Shown: positions 18,448 to 27,975, counted from the first letter of the stretch. The stretch: DNA of 64,000 nucleotides from Hyphobacterium sp. CCMP332 (GCF_014323565.1 NZ_CP058669.1:62001-126000), one strand, 5' to 3'. Notes: a model not told the origin generated them from the sequence alone. Numbers and translations are program-made.

Positions 18448-19286
18448 TGTCCACCACATTTGAAGACCTGCAAGAGGCCATTCGCGAACGCGGGTGGCCT
18501 CTTGTCATGGGGATCGTCAATGTCACCCCGGACAGCTTTTCCGATGGCGGGCGATACGACGAGGCCAATGCCGCGATTGATCATGCGCTGCAGCTGGCGC
18601 GCGATGGCGCAGACATACTCGACATTGGCGGTGAATCCACACGGCCGGGGGCAAACCCGGTCGATGAAGCCGAGGAGCTGCGCCGCATCCTGCCGGTCAT
18701 CCGGGGCATCAGACGTCATACCGATGCCGCCATATCTATCGACACGATGAAACCGGATGTCGCCCGTGCGGCCATGGAAGCGGGCGCAACGATCTGGAAT
18801 GACGTGAATGCCTTGCGGGCCCCCGGGGCGCTGAGGACGGCGGCTGAACTGGGCTGCGGTGTGGTCCTGATGCACATGCAGGGCGAACCACAAACCATGC
18901 AGCAGAACCCGCACTATGACGATGTGGTCCGTGAGGTGTCCGCCTGTCTGTCAGAGCGCGCTGATGCCGCCATCGCCGCAGATGTCCGGCGCGAAAATAT
19001 CTGGCTGGACCCGGGCATCGGCTTTGGAAAAGCGCTGCCGCATAATCTGGAATTGCTGCGCAGCATTTCTGACGTGTCGAATGACTTTCCGCTGCTGATC
19101 GGCGCGTCTCGCAAGCGTCTGATTGCCGAGCTGGACGAGGGCACGGAGGCCGAAAACCGTCTGGGTGGATCACTGGCGATTGCGCTTTATGCTGCGCAGC
19201 AAAAGGCGGCCTGTATTCGCGTTCACGATGTGCGGGAAACGGTGCAGGCGTTCAAAGTGCAGGCGGCCATCAATCAGCCGTTCTGA
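18447..19286 (+). CDS. folP: Dihydropteroate synthase
   Basis: This 279 aa TIM-barrel protein has the two pterin-binding signatures: MGIVNVTPDSFSDGG (about residues 21-35) and DILDIGGESTRPGA (about 53-66); the C-terminal RVHDV motif is present. It condenses p-aminobenzoate with the dihydropterin diphosphate in folate synthesis. The start overlaps the ftsH stop. The glmM gene that often follows folP is absent; a convergent glycosyltransferase gene overlaps its 3' end. Confidence 0.97.
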   Translation: MSTTFEDLQEAIRERGWPLVMGIVNVTPDSFSDGGRYDEANAAIDHALQLARDGADILDIGGESTRPGANPVDEAEELRRILPVIRGIRRHTDAAISIDTMKPDVARAAMEAGATIWNDVNALRAPGALRTAAELGCGVVLMHMQGEPQTMQQNPHYDDVVREVSACLSERADAAIAADVRRENIWLDPGIGFGKALPHNLELLRSISDVSNDFPLLIGASRKRLIAELDEGTEAENRLGGSLAIALYAAQQKAACIRVHDVRETVQAFKVQAAINQPF

Positions 19287-21117
19287 CCTGCGATCCGTCC
19301 AGCGTCAGAATGTCGAGCTCGAGCTCATCGCCCTTGACCATATTGACGCCGGACACCTGCCCCAGCAGGCGTACACCCTGTTCTGCCAGAGCCGCATCAA
19401 AACCGGTGCGCTCTGTGGCGTCGACAACAGCAATGCCGCACTCGGGATGGAGCAGGAGGCTGGCCGCTGCGCCCGCGCCATCGGTCAGGGCCACATCCGT
19501 ACCAAGGTAGAAGACATTGGAGGGCTCGCGGTAACCGGCTGTGGCGGCGGGATAGGCGTCGCACCCCTCCAGCGTCTCGACGATACGCGCCACCCGGTTG
19601 GACGGCCACGCCGCGTCGACGGACGGAATGGCGAACCCGAAGGCGACGAGGTATTGCACGGCAACAATAACGCTGAGTGGAATGAGGCGCGCAAGACCCG
19701 GCTTTACGGCAAACCAGATCAGAACCATTGCGCAAAGCGCGCCCAGAACCGTCGCTGCATAGGCGATTTCCGGATGCGTCTCGTTCAGCTCCAGCGCGCC
19801 ATAGGTCGGAATGGCCGCTATGGCGAGGCCCGCCACAACCGCCAGCCCGATCCAGACGAAATGGAGCGTCTTGGTCTTCCACCCGGCCAGCAGGGCCGGA
19901 ACCTGCATCAAGCCTGCCGCCGCCAGTATCGCCAATGCCGGAAAGGCCGGCAGCACATAATGCGGCAGCTTGGTCTGCACAAATTCGAACACGATCCAGG
20001 TCGGCAGGGCCCACATGATCAGAAAGCGGATTTCCGGTTTGTTGCGTCCCGCCCAGGCGGCCAAGAGTGCCAGGCCCAGCAAGGCAGAGCCCGGCCAGAA
20101 CATGGCGGGCGATAACAGCGAGTGATAGAGGAAGGGCCCGCCATGACTGTCATCGGCCTCGCCGACCTTGCCGAACAGGGCATGACCGACCGATTCCTGC
20201 AGGAAGCCCCAATCGGTAGCGATATTGATGGCAATCAGCCAGGGCAGGGCGATGGCGGACAAAACCAGCAATCCCTTGATCCAGTGAAAGTTCGCCAGCG
20301 CTGAACGCGCGTCCTTGTAGAGAACCAGCACGAAGACAAAAAGCCCCGCCATGCCGCCCATCAGCACGGCAATGCCGCCGGGCAGAAAACCGAGCCCCAC
20401 AAGCTTCAGAATTTCGATGAGAAACGCGGCGCCAAAAAGAATGAAAAGCCATTTCGCGTGATGTTTGAAAATGAAATAGCCGATCAGTGCCAGCGCGCTG
20501 ACCATCGCTATGATCGGTCCTTTGATCATGATGGCGGCACCGCTCGCGGCCCAGAAGAGCAGCGGCCAGCCAATGAATTTCAGCCGCTCTCCGGCTTCGG
20601 CCTTCAGGAGCATCATCATCAGACCAGTCTGCGCCAGCACACCGGCGGCTAGCAACATGGCGTCGGTCTTGGCCGTGCGGGCTTCGACCTGCATCATCAG
20701 CGCGGTGGCCATCAGCAAACCGGCGGCCAGACCTGCCTGGGGGCCGAACAGGCGCGCCGCCAGCCAGGCCGTGCCGAAGACGGCGATCAGACTGCCTATC
20801 AGCGAGGGCAGGCGGAAGGCCCAGATATCGGCATCTGCGCCGCCAAAGGGCAGGGAGGTGATCACCTGCATCCAGTAGATGCCCGCCGGCTTCACATGCC
20901 GGGGATTTTCCTGGAAACGGATATCGACATAATCGCCGGTCTCGATCATCTGCGTCGACGCTTGCGAATAGCGCGCCTCGTCGCGGTCCATGACCGGCAT
21001 GGAGGTCAGGCCCGGTGACATCGCCAGAAGCGCAATAAACGCCAGCACCAGCCAGGCGCGGATCGACAGGCCCCATTTCTCAGGCCCGGCCATCAGCCAG
21101 TCAGACAGAGCTTGCAT
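19270..21117 (-). CDS. GT39-family membrane glycosyltransferase (ArnT/PMT-like)
   Basis: This 615 aa polytopic protein has the family's first-loop acidic motif MDRDEARYSQ (about residues 43-52), HVKPAGIYWMQ after it, and some twelve hydrophobic helices. ArnT-type enzymes move a sugar from undecaprenyl phosphate onto a periplasmic acceptor such as lipid A. Here the preceding GT2 gene could supply the lipid-linked sugar: its TGA and this gene's ATG overlap (TGATG). Acceptor and sugar are not predictable. Confidence 0.88.
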   Translation of the reverse strand: MQALSDWLMAGPEKWGLSIRAWLVLAFIALLAMSPGLTSMPVMDRDEARYSQASTQMIETGDYVDIRFQENPRHVKPAGIYWMQVITSLPFGGADADIWAFRLPSLIGSLIAVFGTAWLAARLFGPQAGLAAGLLMATALMMQVEARTAKTDAMLLAAGVLAQTGLMMMLLKAEAGERLKFIGWPLLFWAASGAAIMIKGPIIAMVSALALIGYFIFKHHAKWLFILFGAAFLIEILKLVGLGFLPGGIAVLMGGMAGLFVFVLVLYKDARSALANFHWIKGLLVLSAIALPWLIAINIATDWGFLQESVGHALFGKVGEADDSHGGPFLYHSLLSPAMFWPGSALLGLALLAAWAGRNKPEIRFLIMWALPTWIVFEFVQTKLPHYVLPAFPALAILAAAGLMQVPALLAGWKTKTLHFVWIGLAVVAGLAIAAIPTYGALELNETHPEIAYAATVLGALCAMVLIWFAVKPGLARLIPLSVIVAVQYLVAFGFAIPSVDAAWPSNRVARIVETLEGCDAYPAATAGYREPSNVFYLGTDVALTDGAGAAASLLLHPECGIAVVDATERTGFDAALAEQGVRLLGQVSGVNMVKGDELELDILTLDGSQVRTAD

Positions 21118-21866
21118 CAGGCATCATCCTTCGGGGCAAACAGCAAGGCTTTCGACGGAATATGCGTACGCCGCATCAGCCAGTTCACACCCATCAGATC
21201 AAAGAAACCCGCAAAGGCGCGGCCGACATTCGTGTATTTTGTTTCGCCGGAAATCCGCGCCCGGTTCACGACGTCGACATAGATCTGGTCAAAGCCCAGA
21301 TAGCGCGTCAGCGGCGGCAGATAACGGTGCAGGGAGTCAAAGAATGGCAAGGCGAGGAACAGGTCTCGCGGGATCACCTTCAGCCCGCAGGCCGTGTCCG
21401 GACAGTCATCGCGCAACATGAAGCGGCGGATGGCATTGCCGATCTTCGACGCCCATTTGCGGTTGGCCCCGTCGGTGCGGTTGGTCCGGCAACCGCAAAC
21501 CAGTGCCGGTGCGTCCAGCGAGGCAAGGTCGATCTTCGATGCCATATCGACGACCGATTGCGGATCGTCCTGACCATCGCCGTCCATCGTTGCCACCCAC
21601 AGCGTCTTCGCGGCCAGAAAGCCGGTGCGCAGCGCGGCGCTTTTGCCCGCGCGGTTCGGATGTTGAATGGCTGTGACGTGTGGATAGCGAGCACCCAGCG
21701 CGGTGAGCTTTTCCCACGTCGCGTCCGTCGAGCCATCTTCGACGGCAATGATGTGAAACGCCTCGAAGGCTGCGGAGAACACGTCTACGGCCTCGGCCAT
21801 AACCGAGTCGATGTTTCCGGCTTCGTTGTGCACCGGAATGACGATGGAAAGTGTGCCTGCCTGCAT
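21117..21866 (-). CDS. GT2-family glycosyltransferase (polyprenyl-phosphate sugar synthase-like)
   Basis: This 249 aa GT-A fold protein starts LSIVIPVHNEAGNID and has the DGSTDATWE and MDGDGQDDP (DxD) nucleotide-sugar motifs and ARISGETKY near the C-terminus. It resembles dolichol/undecaprenyl-phosphate mannose or glucose synthases without the C-terminal membrane domain. Overlap with the downstream GT39 gene suggests they make and use the same lipid-linked sugar. Confidence 0.9.
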   Translation of the reverse strand: MQAGTLSIVIPVHNEAGNIDSVMAEAVDVFSAAFEAFHIIAVEDGSTDATWEKLTALGARYPHVTAIQHPNRAGKSAALRTGFLAAKTLWVATMDGDGQDDPQSVVDMASKIDLASLDAPALVCGCRTNRTDGANRKWASKIGNAIRRFMLRDDCPDTACGLKVIPRDLFLALPFFDSLHRYLPPLTRYLGFDQIYVDVVNRARISGETKYTNVGRAFAGFFDLMGVNWLMRRTHIPSKALLFAPKDDA

Positions 21867-21949
21867 GTCCGCCCGCTCTGTGCTATTGCGTCGTGAATAG
21901 CGCGTTTCGGCGTAAGGGGATACAGGCAGAGTTCAGCAATCCGGACACT

Positions 21950-22726
21950 TTATCCGGCTTCACGGGGCGGCAATATGCGCTCGAACATCAGCTGCCAATA
22001 GATTTGCGAATTGCTTTCGATGGATGTTTCAACGGCGCGCTGGCGCAGCAGCGGCAACAAGTCATCGTCCGCCCGCAGGCGCTCCGCCATGGCCGCAATC
22101 GCAGCATCATGGCCGACAATATCACAAGGAAAGTCGAGAATGCCGGACAGGGCATGATAATCCCCGATTTCCAGCGTCCTCGGTTCAGCACAAGTGTCCG
22201 CGAGCGCGTCATAGAGCGCGCGTTCGGACAGGCGGAAAAAGGCATGACGGTAGGTTCGGTCCCGGTCCTGAAAACTCAGATCATCCTGTCCGCTTTCATA
22301 ATATTCAACGGCAGCGGTCATCAGCGCCTCGTCCGAGATCAGATCAATCGTCCCGGTGGAGACCAGCTCCTCATAGGTGGTCCGGATCACAGGAAACGAG
22401 AAAATCTGGGTCGCCCGGAAGGCTTCGATGACCAGCGTTTCGTCCTCTACCTCGCGCCGCCCCTCCAGCGCATCGATGGTGCGCTGGGCATTATCGGAGA
22501 CCTGGGCATAGTAAATCGTATTGCCCTCCACCCGCCATTGCTCGGCGCGCAAATCCGCGATCAGCCGGGCCGTCAGGATGTCTGCACGCTCGGCGGCGGC
22601 CCGGTCCGCATTCCACGCCGTGATCTGGAAACCAATCACCACACCGGCGATGACGATGACGAATTCGAGCGCCACGGCGAACCAGTTCTGTTCGCGCACG
22701 GCGCGGGAGAGGCGGGCAAGGATCAT
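21950..22726 (-). CDS. DUF6090-like membrane protein, array member 15 (last)
   Basis: The start at MILARLSRAVREQ matches the other members; an upstream ATG 21 bases earlier is not used by paralogues. This 258 aa protein has the conserved helix, and the central motif reads TYEELVSTGTIDLISDEAL. Two cysteine positions (DTCAEP and DFPCDI) are not the pair shared by members 1, 3, 5, 11 and 13. The start overlaps the stop of member 14 by ATGA. After its stop there is no further ATGA start; 83 bp separate it from the GT2 gene. Confidence 0.85.
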   Translation of the reverse strand: MILARLSRAVREQNWFAVALEFVIVIAGVVIGFQITAWNADRAAAERADILTARLIADLRAEQWRVEGNTIYYAQVSDNAQRTIDALEGRREVEDETLVIEAFRATQIFSFPVIRTTYEELVSTGTIDLISDEALMTAAVEYYESGQDDLSFQDRDRTYRHAFFRLSERALYDALADTCAEPRTLEIGDYHALSGILDFPCDIVGHDAAIAAMAERLRADDDLLPLLRQRAVETSIESNSQIYWQLMFERILPPREAG

Positions 22727-23448
22727 GGCGTCGAACCTCCTGCGCAATGCGCGCCGTGAACCGCCAGCAACTGTTCGAGGCGTTCCAGTTTCTCGGCAGT
22801 CGTGGTTTTCCAGCTCAAGCTCGCGGACACCAGGGCTTCGATCAATCTTGTGGCGAGCTGGAAGTCGACACTGCCGATCACGGCCTGCAGCGCTTCGCGT
22901 TGGGACGGGGACAGCGCCTCGATCTCGGCCGGACTCAGCGAAACCGCTCCGAAAACCGGCGCGCCGGGATCGAAGACACCGTTGGCCAGATCGGACCCGG
23001 CGCGCTGGTGCCGGTCGACATGCTCGCCGAAATCGGTGAGCGCCAAGCGCAGCTCCGACGACCGGATCAGGCCGATATCGCCGTTCGAGATCAGTTGCGC
23101 ATAAGTGGCCGAGCCCGCAGGCGGTACCCGCAACATGAAAATCTCAGTTGAAAACTGGCCAAGCGTGTCGAGATCAAGCCCTTCCTGTGCGGCCCGGACC
23201 AGGGCGCTCGCCTGCTCGGCCGTGCGATGCGCATCGCTCAAATGCTCGCGGACATCCGGTCCGATGAGCGAGAAATCGTCCACGAGACGGCAGATGATGA
23301 CGGCTTCAAGGGCCTGCTCCTGCCGGGCCTCATTCCACGCTGTGATCTGGAAGGCCAGCAGGACACCCGCCACGACGATGACGAATTCCAGCACAACCGC
23401 GAACCAGTTCTGCGTCCGGATGGCTTGGGAAAGGCGGGAAAGGATCAT
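22723..23448 (-). CDS. DUF6090-like membrane protein, array member 14
   Basis: This 241 aa member has the start MILSRLSQAIRTQNWFAVV, a helix variant VVAGVLLAFQITAWNEA, and central motif TYAQLISNGDIGLIRSSEL. The first 110 bases are very close to members 7 and 8, while the C-terminal part is not, which suggests exchange of 5' segments. No cysteine pair in the shared positions. Overlaps members 13 and 15 by ATGA. Confidence 0.85.
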   Translation of the reverse strand: MILSRLSQAIRTQNWFAVVLEFVIVVAGVLLAFQITAWNEARQEQALEAVIICRLVDDFSLIGPDVREHLSDAHRTAEQASALVRAAQEGLDLDTLGQFSTEIFMLRVPPAGSATYAQLISNGDIGLIRSSELRLALTDFGEHVDRHQRAGSDLANGVFDPGAPVFGAVSLSPAEIEALSPSQREALQAVIGSVDFQLATRLIEALVSASLSWKTTTAEKLERLEQLLAVHGAHCAGGSTP

Positions 23449-24203
23449 GTCTCGCTCTCACCGTCCTCAGGGCGTTCCCAAGGGGCGACGCCGAGCGTTG
23501 CGGCCAGATAGGATTCCAGCTCGTCAATGCGCTCCAGATGGCCGCGCGTGAACGTGATAATCAGCCTGGATCGGATGTTGATGGCCGACATCGTGCCGAT
23601 AAAGGCCCGATCGTTGCACAGGGCGTCAAAATCGAAGCGGGCATCAAAGGCCGCGTCGGTTGAAAATGAATACTGGGTGGCATCGACTTGCCCGGCGATT
23701 TCGGGGCGCAGCGTTGTCATGTCCTGGCGCGCGCCTTCGATAATCATGCGGCTTCTCTGGTAGAGGCCGTTGACCCGTGCCAGCCGTTCGCGCAATTCGA
23801 GGTCTCGGATAAGGCCGATATTCCCGGTCGCGATGAGCTCATCAGCTGTTTCCCAGCGCAATGGCACCGGGTTGATATTGCCCAAAAAGATGATCCCGCG
23901 AACGAAGGCTTCACGCTCTGACTCGTCCAGCGTACAGGACCTCAGGGCGTTCAGCGCGACCGCTTCTGCCTCCAGCTGCGTGTCGTCCCACACGGCGTTG
24001 GAATAGTAATCCTCCAATGTTCCGACCAGATCCGCGTGGAGGCGTTCCAGATAATAGGCTTCCAGGTGTCGGTCAGCCTGTTCGCCGCGCCATTCGGTGA
24101 TCTGAAAGCCGATCACCACACCGGCGATGACGATGACGAATTCGAGCGCCACAGCGAACCAGTTCTGCTCGCGGATGGCACGGGAGAGGCGGGTGAGGAT
24201 CAT
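23445..24203 (-). CDS. DUF6090-like membrane protein, array member 13
   Basis: The start MILTRLSRAIREQ is taken over an ATG nine bases upstream. This 252 aa member has the central motif TADELIATGNIGLIRDLEL. It carries the cysteine pair seen in a subset of members (Cys90 in LRSCTLDE and Cys196 in DALCNDRA), possibly a periplasmic disulfide. Unlike most members it has no ATGA link upstream: 31 bp separate it from the unrelated membrane-protein gene. Confidence 0.85.
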   Translation of the reverse strand: MILTRLSRAIREQNWFAVALEFVIVIAGVVIGFQITEWRGEQADRHLEAYYLERLHADLVGTLEDYYSNAVWDDTQLEAEAVALNALRSCTLDESEREAFVRGIIFLGNINPVPLRWETADELIATGNIGLIRDLELRERLARVNGLYQRSRMIIEGARQDMTTLRPEIAGQVDATQYSFSTDAAFDARFDFDALCNDRAFIGTMSAINIRSRLIITFTRGHLERIDELESYLAATLGVAPWERPEDGESET

Positions 24204-24234
24204 GGGGCGCATCCGGTTATGGCAGGGTCCGGCC

Positions 24235-24891
24235 TCATTCCGGCGGTGGCCCGATCATCAGGAGAATACCGATATAGACCAGCGTCAGGCCCAGGCCGGC
24301 AAGGGTGGCAGTCTTGATCTTCCGTTCACGGATCAGGTCGTAGGCGGGTAGCGCAAACAGCAGGACCAGCCACATTGGCAGGACGGCGAACGGGTTGAGG
24401 TCGAACACATATCCCACGCGCGCCAGCGCCGGGAACATGATCGACAGGCTCGCCAGCATCATGAAGCGCTTGTGCAGGGCCGCCGTTTGCCGCCAGTTCA
24501 GGGCCATCAGATAATAGGCCATGAAGAAGGCCGCATTGACGCAGTTTCCGTAGAAGATTTGCGCCGCGCCGGTCCGCAGCATGTTTTCGTAACTCACCCA
24601 GATCCCGGCTGGCAGCATGACGGCAACGAGCACAAGGCTCGCAGCGCCGAGTGTCTTGTGAAGCGCAACCCGTCCCTGTCCGATCAGCCCGGTCTGGACC
24701 ACGATCAGGGCAAACCAGCTTCCCGTCAGAACCGCATGCACGTGCAGGAGGGGCCGGATCGGTGGCAGATACTCGGCATTCACCAGCGCGTGCATCGGAA
24801 AAAACACTGCAACAATCCCGAACAGAACAAGGCTGTAAAAGAAAAAGAAGCGCTCACCGCGTTGTGGCTGGCTCAATATCCGTCTCCCCAT
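24235..24891 (-). CDS. Multi-pass membrane protein of unknown function, embedded in the array
   Basis: This 218 aa protein has about six or seven hydrophobic helices and conserved-looking histidines near helix ends: HVHAVLTGSW, ALHKTLG and LHKRFMM. This layout recalls DUF2306 or cytochrome b561-like small membrane proteins that bind haem, but I cannot confirm the family. It shares nothing with the flanking array members. It is preceded by a 78 bp stretch that begins with a truncated array-gene start, so it looks like an insertion or a partial replacement of a former member. Confidence 0.75.
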   Translation of the reverse strand: MGRRILSQPQRGERFFFFYSLVLFGIVAVFFPMHALVNAEYLPPIRPLLHVHAVLTGSWFALIVVQTGLIGQGRVALHKTLGAASLVLVAVMLPAGIWVSYENMLRTGAAQIFYGNCVNAAFFMAYYLMALNWRQTAALHKRFMMLASLSIMFPALARVGYVFDLNPFAVLPMWLVLLFALPAYDLIRERKIKTATLAGLGLTLVYIGILLMIGPPPE

Positions 24892-24928
24892 TTCCCCAAG
24901 CAGAAGTGAAAACGGTCCGGAGGGCCTG

Positions 24929-24970
24929 TCAATCCGGAAATCGAGGCGGGCCCGGCCGGGCGAGGATCAT
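24929..24970 (-). pseudogene. Truncated array-gene start (remnant)
   Basis: Directly at the stop of member 12 (TGATG) the sequence ATGATCCTCGCCCG repeats the exact start of array genes, reads MILARPGPPRFPD and then stops. Homology ends after about 14 bases. It marks the junction at which array DNA gives way to the embedded membrane-protein gene. Confidence 0.6.
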
Positions 24971-25716
24971 CAAAACGACGCCTCCGGCGGTTCGCAGGCC
25001 CGGCCGGTGAGGCGCGCGGTCTCCGCGCACAGGGTTTGCGCACTTTCCAGCGTGTTCTGCCACCAGCCGGTCATGGCGCGCATGGAGTTATTGCCGGTCA
25101 AAAGATATTGCAGGAAATCCGGATCGGTCGCTGCGGCGTCCCAGTCGATAACATGAGACCGTTCGCGGGAAGTGCCGGGTGCGTATTCCAGCCAGACATA
25201 ATCGAAGTTATCAATGTCAGGGCGCGCATTCACTCTTTCTCTGAAATAGTCGATCTGGCCCTGCAGGAAAACGACGCTCGACTGGTAGTCGCCCAAAGCT
25301 TCCCGGAACGCTGCGTCACCCAGGCTGGAAAGCATGCCGGAACTGACGATTTCGGTATAGACGCCTTGTCGCGGTGAAAAGGCCGGATAAAGGGTCGTGG
25401 CCACCGCCGCGGCGTTGTTGGTTTCGGTGTCGATACCGTCCCGATCGCCGGCAATCATGCGCTCGATCACCCCGGTCCGGGCGGTGTTCAATTCCTCATA
25501 GGTGTCCGTCATCCGGACAAGGATGCTGACCGCGCCCTCGACCTCGTCATGCAGCCGGTCGAGCACCACGGCCCGCCGCTCGGCCTCCGCCCGCGCCGAC
25601 GCCCATTCCGTAACCTGGAAACCGATCACCACACCGGCGATGACGATGACGAATTCCAGCGCAACAGCGAACCAGTTCTGTTCGCGGATGGCCTTGGTGA
25701 TGCGGGCGAGGATCAT
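24970..25716 (-). CDS. DUF6090-like membrane protein, array member 12
   Basis: This 248 aa member starts MILARITKAIREQNWFAVA and has the helix FVIVIAGVVIGFQVTEW. The central motif is one of the more divergent, VYTEIVSSGMLSSLGDAAF. Cysteines occur only near the C-terminus (TLCAE and RACEPP). The start overlaps the stop of member 11; its own stop overlaps the remnant start at 24970. Confidence 0.85.
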   Translation of the reverse strand: MILARITKAIREQNWFAVALEFVIVIAGVVIGFQVTEWASARAEAERRAVVLDRLHDEVEGAVSILVRMTDTYEELNTARTGVIERMIAGDRDGIDTETNNAAAVATTLYPAFSPRQGVYTEIVSSGMLSSLGDAAFREALGDYQSSVVFLQGQIDYFRERVNARPDIDNFDYVWLEYAPGTSRERSHVIDWDAAATDPDFLQYLLTGNNSMRAMTGWWQNTLESAQTLCAETARLTGRACEPPEASF

Positions 25717-26468
25717 TCGGAGGCCTCCTCTGCATCGGTCAGCCCGAGTTCGGCATCGAGCGCAAGGTGAAGGGCTGCAAGGTCGGAATCGAAGCTGTAA
25801 ATGGCGCCGTAAACATAGGCCTGCGCCCGCCCCGCATTACTCGCGAGCTCGTTGAGGAAGCCCGCCGATGCGCGCATGCTGGCGCTATCGCAGGTGTTCA
25901 CCGAGCGGGTTCCGTCCGGAGCGTCGGGATCGGCAACCAGGCTTCGTTGCAAGAGTTCCGGGAACCGGACCGGCAACAACAGCGAATTGCGGACTATCGC
26001 CTCGACCGCGTTACGCGCGGTGATCCGGCGCTGGACAAAACGGTTGAGCGACGCCCGCAGGTCCGGCGACCGGATCGCACTCAACCGGCCGGTCGCAATG
26101 ATTTCCTCGATCGTAGGCATCTGATCGGGTGGTTGGGGCAAGATGTGGGAAAAGATGATCGCGTTGCACATCGCTTCGGGCATCCGTTCGTTTGACGTCC
26201 CCACGTGCAGGAAGTGCCGCGCTGCATCGAGCTGGGCGGACACCGTCTCGGCGGCCTCGCGAAACTGTTCCCGGGTCTCGGTAAGCTGGACCAGCTCGTC
26301 ATGCAATTGAGACAGCGCCTGGCGTTCGACGTCCCGCGCCCGGCGCTCCTCGTTCCAGAGTGTGGCCTGGAAGGCGAGCATGACGCCCGCGACAACAATC
26401 ACGAATTCGAGCGCAACAGCGAACCAGTTCTGTTCGCGGATGGCGCGGGTGAGGCGTGAGAGGATCAT
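25713..26468 (-). CDS. DUF6090-like membrane protein, array member 11
   Basis: This 251 aa member has the central motif TIEEIIATGRLSAIRSPDL. It belongs with members 1 and 5 by three shared features: Cys101 in AMCNAIIFSH, Cys193 in the CDSASMR.SAGFLNELASN block, and a C-terminal LHLALDAELGL. ATGA overlaps on both sides. Confidence 0.85.
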   Translation of the reverse strand: MILSRLTRAIREQNWFAVALEFVIVVAGVMLAFQATLWNEERRARDVERQALSQLHDELVQLTETREQFREAAETVSAQLDAARHFLHVGTSNERMPEAMCNAIIFSHILPQPPDQMPTIEEIIATGRLSAIRSPDLRASLNRFVQRRITARNAVEAIVRNSLLLPVRFPELLQRSLVADPDAPDGTRSVNTCDSASMRASAGFLNELASNAGRAQAYVYGAIYSFDSDLAALHLALDAELGLTDAEEASE

Positions 26469-27205
26469 TCCGGATGCCTTTCATCAATCGCCGCAAGCAG
26501 GTCCTGCGTGGCGGTGTCGAAGCTCTGGTTCACCGCCCAGAGGTATTCCAGATTAAGCGCGAATATGGCCAGGTGATCGGCAAAGGCCGAATCTTGCGAC
26601 AAGGCCAGCCAGTCGGTATCGAAGCTGACAGGAACAGGCTCGACCAGTCCGATACGCGGAAAGGAGTCGACCATCGCGGCAATGGATAGAGCCTCGAACG
26701 TGGATCCGGCATTGGTGACCTCGATCAGGCTGTCGATATTCTCCTCGGTGCTGCGTACCACTTCAAAAGTCTGCCGCCAGTCGCGCATCCTGGCTTCCAG
26801 CCGGCTGCCGCTCAGCGATGCGCGGCCTTCCATGATTTCCAGTTGGTCAAGCGCGAAGTGTTCGGCGTCGAGGCTCGGATTCATGAAGGCATAAAGGGTA
26901 AGTTCATTCAGACGTGTTGCATCGGCCCCTGCCGTGTAGGCCGAAAGCTGAACCCGCAATTCGCGCACATTCGCATTGTTCGTTTCCAGAATGCCGATGT
27001 TTTCCTGAATTTCCGCGAGGTTCGCACGCATCTCCGTTCGCAGGAGTTCAATCTGGACGTCGATCCGTTCTTGCACGGCCTGCCGTTCGCTCAGCAGCGA
27101 GATCTGGAAGGCCAGCAGCACACCGGCCACGACAATGACGAATTCCAGAACGACCGCGAACCAGTTCTGCTCGCGGAGGGCGCGGGTGAGGCGGGCGAGG
27201 ATCAT
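26465..27205 (-). CDS. DUF6090-like membrane protein, array member 10
   Basis: This 246 aa member has the usual N-terminus (MILARLTRALREQNWFAVV) but the least typical C-terminal region: the central motif is reduced to LEIMEGRASLSGSRLEARM, there are no cysteines, and a coiled-coil-like stretch (about residues 45-75) follows the helix. It may be diverging in function. ATGA overlaps on both sides. Confidence 0.83.
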   Translation of the reverse strand: MILARLTRALREQNWFAVVLEFVIVVAGVLLAFQISLLSERQAVQERIDVQIELLRTEMRANLAEIQENIGILETNNANVRELRVQLSAYTAGADATRLNELTLYAFMNPSLDAEHFALDQLEIMEGRASLSGSRLEARMRDWRQTFEVVRSTEENIDSLIEVTNAGSTFEALSIAAMVDSFPRIGLVEPVPVSFDTDWLALSQDSAFADHLAIFALNLEYLWAVNQSFDTATQDLLAAIDERHPE

Positions 27206-27975
27206 GGGGCGTTATCCCGAGCCGTATCCAGAGCTGCCAGCAGGCTGTTTGTCCGGGCTAGCTGATCGCTGAAGATACCAAGTGCCGCGCGTTGGGTCGA
27301 AACCCAGAACCGCAGCTCGCCATTGAGCCTTTCATCATTCAATAGCCGGGCGGCGAGCGCGTCGATGTCATGCCGGGTCTGTTCCGGCGGCGGGCAGTCG
27401 CGTAATTGCTGACTGCCGGTCCCGCCTCCGGAGGTGTAACAATTGTCCCAGATATGGTCTTGCAGCTCGATCGGGATCAGTGTCCGGACATAGGCCCGGT
27501 AGGGTGGCCGCTCGTCGGTAATTTCGGACAATGCGCCCTCTGTATAGTAGACGCTGAGCGCATTGCGCAGGTCGAGATCGGCGATCAGGCGCAGATCGCC
27601 GGTGGAGAGCATTTCTTCATAGGTTGCGCGCACCGGATAGGCGCTGCCCGACTGGCTGGCATTGAAATAGGTGGCCACGGCGTGCCAGCTGCTGGCGGGC
27701 TGACGTTCGCCCGACGAAAAGGCGAGCGCGTCCAGCCCGAGCGCCCGCACGTCTGTCCGGAAGGCGATATTGCTTTCGGTGCGGGTGCGGTTTTCCGCAA
27801 GGTCCGCGCTCAACCGCTCGACATAGAGCTGACCGCGTTGAAGATCGGCCTGGCGGGCATTCCACGCCGTGATCTGAAAACCGATCACCACGCCGAGGAT
27901 CACGATCACGAATTCCAGCACCACGGCGAACCAGTTCTGCTGCCGGATGGCGCGGGAGAGGCGGGCGAGGATCAT
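27202..27975 (-). CDS. DUF6090-like membrane protein, array member 9
   Basis: This 257 aa member has central motif TYEEMLSTGDLRLIADLDL, followed by ALSVYYTEGAL. Two cysteines in a Gly-rich loop (DNCYTSGGG and LRDCPPPEQ) are unique to it. The helix reads VIVILGVVIGFQ, with Leu replacing the usual Ala. ATGA overlaps on both sides. Confidence 0.85.
   Translation of the reverse strand: MILARLSRAIRQQNWFAVVLEFVIVILGVVIGFQITAWNARQADLQRGQLYVERLSADLAENRTRTESNIAFRTDVRALGLDALAFSSGERQPASSWHAVATYFNASQSGSAYPVRATYEEMLSTGDLRLIADLDLRNALSVYYTEGALSEITDERPPYRAYVRTLIPIELQDHIWDNCYTSGGGTGSQQLRDCPPPEQTRHDIDALAARLLNDERLNGELRFWVSTQRAALGIFSDQLARTNSLLAALDTARDNAP

Noticed and set aside
17296-18459. Long minus-strand open frame opposite ftsH
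   Set aside because: Shadow of ftsH with no recognisable domain.
19123-20115. Plus-strand open frame opposite the GT39 gene
   Set aside because: Antisense shadow; the glycosyltransferase on the other strand has clear motifs.
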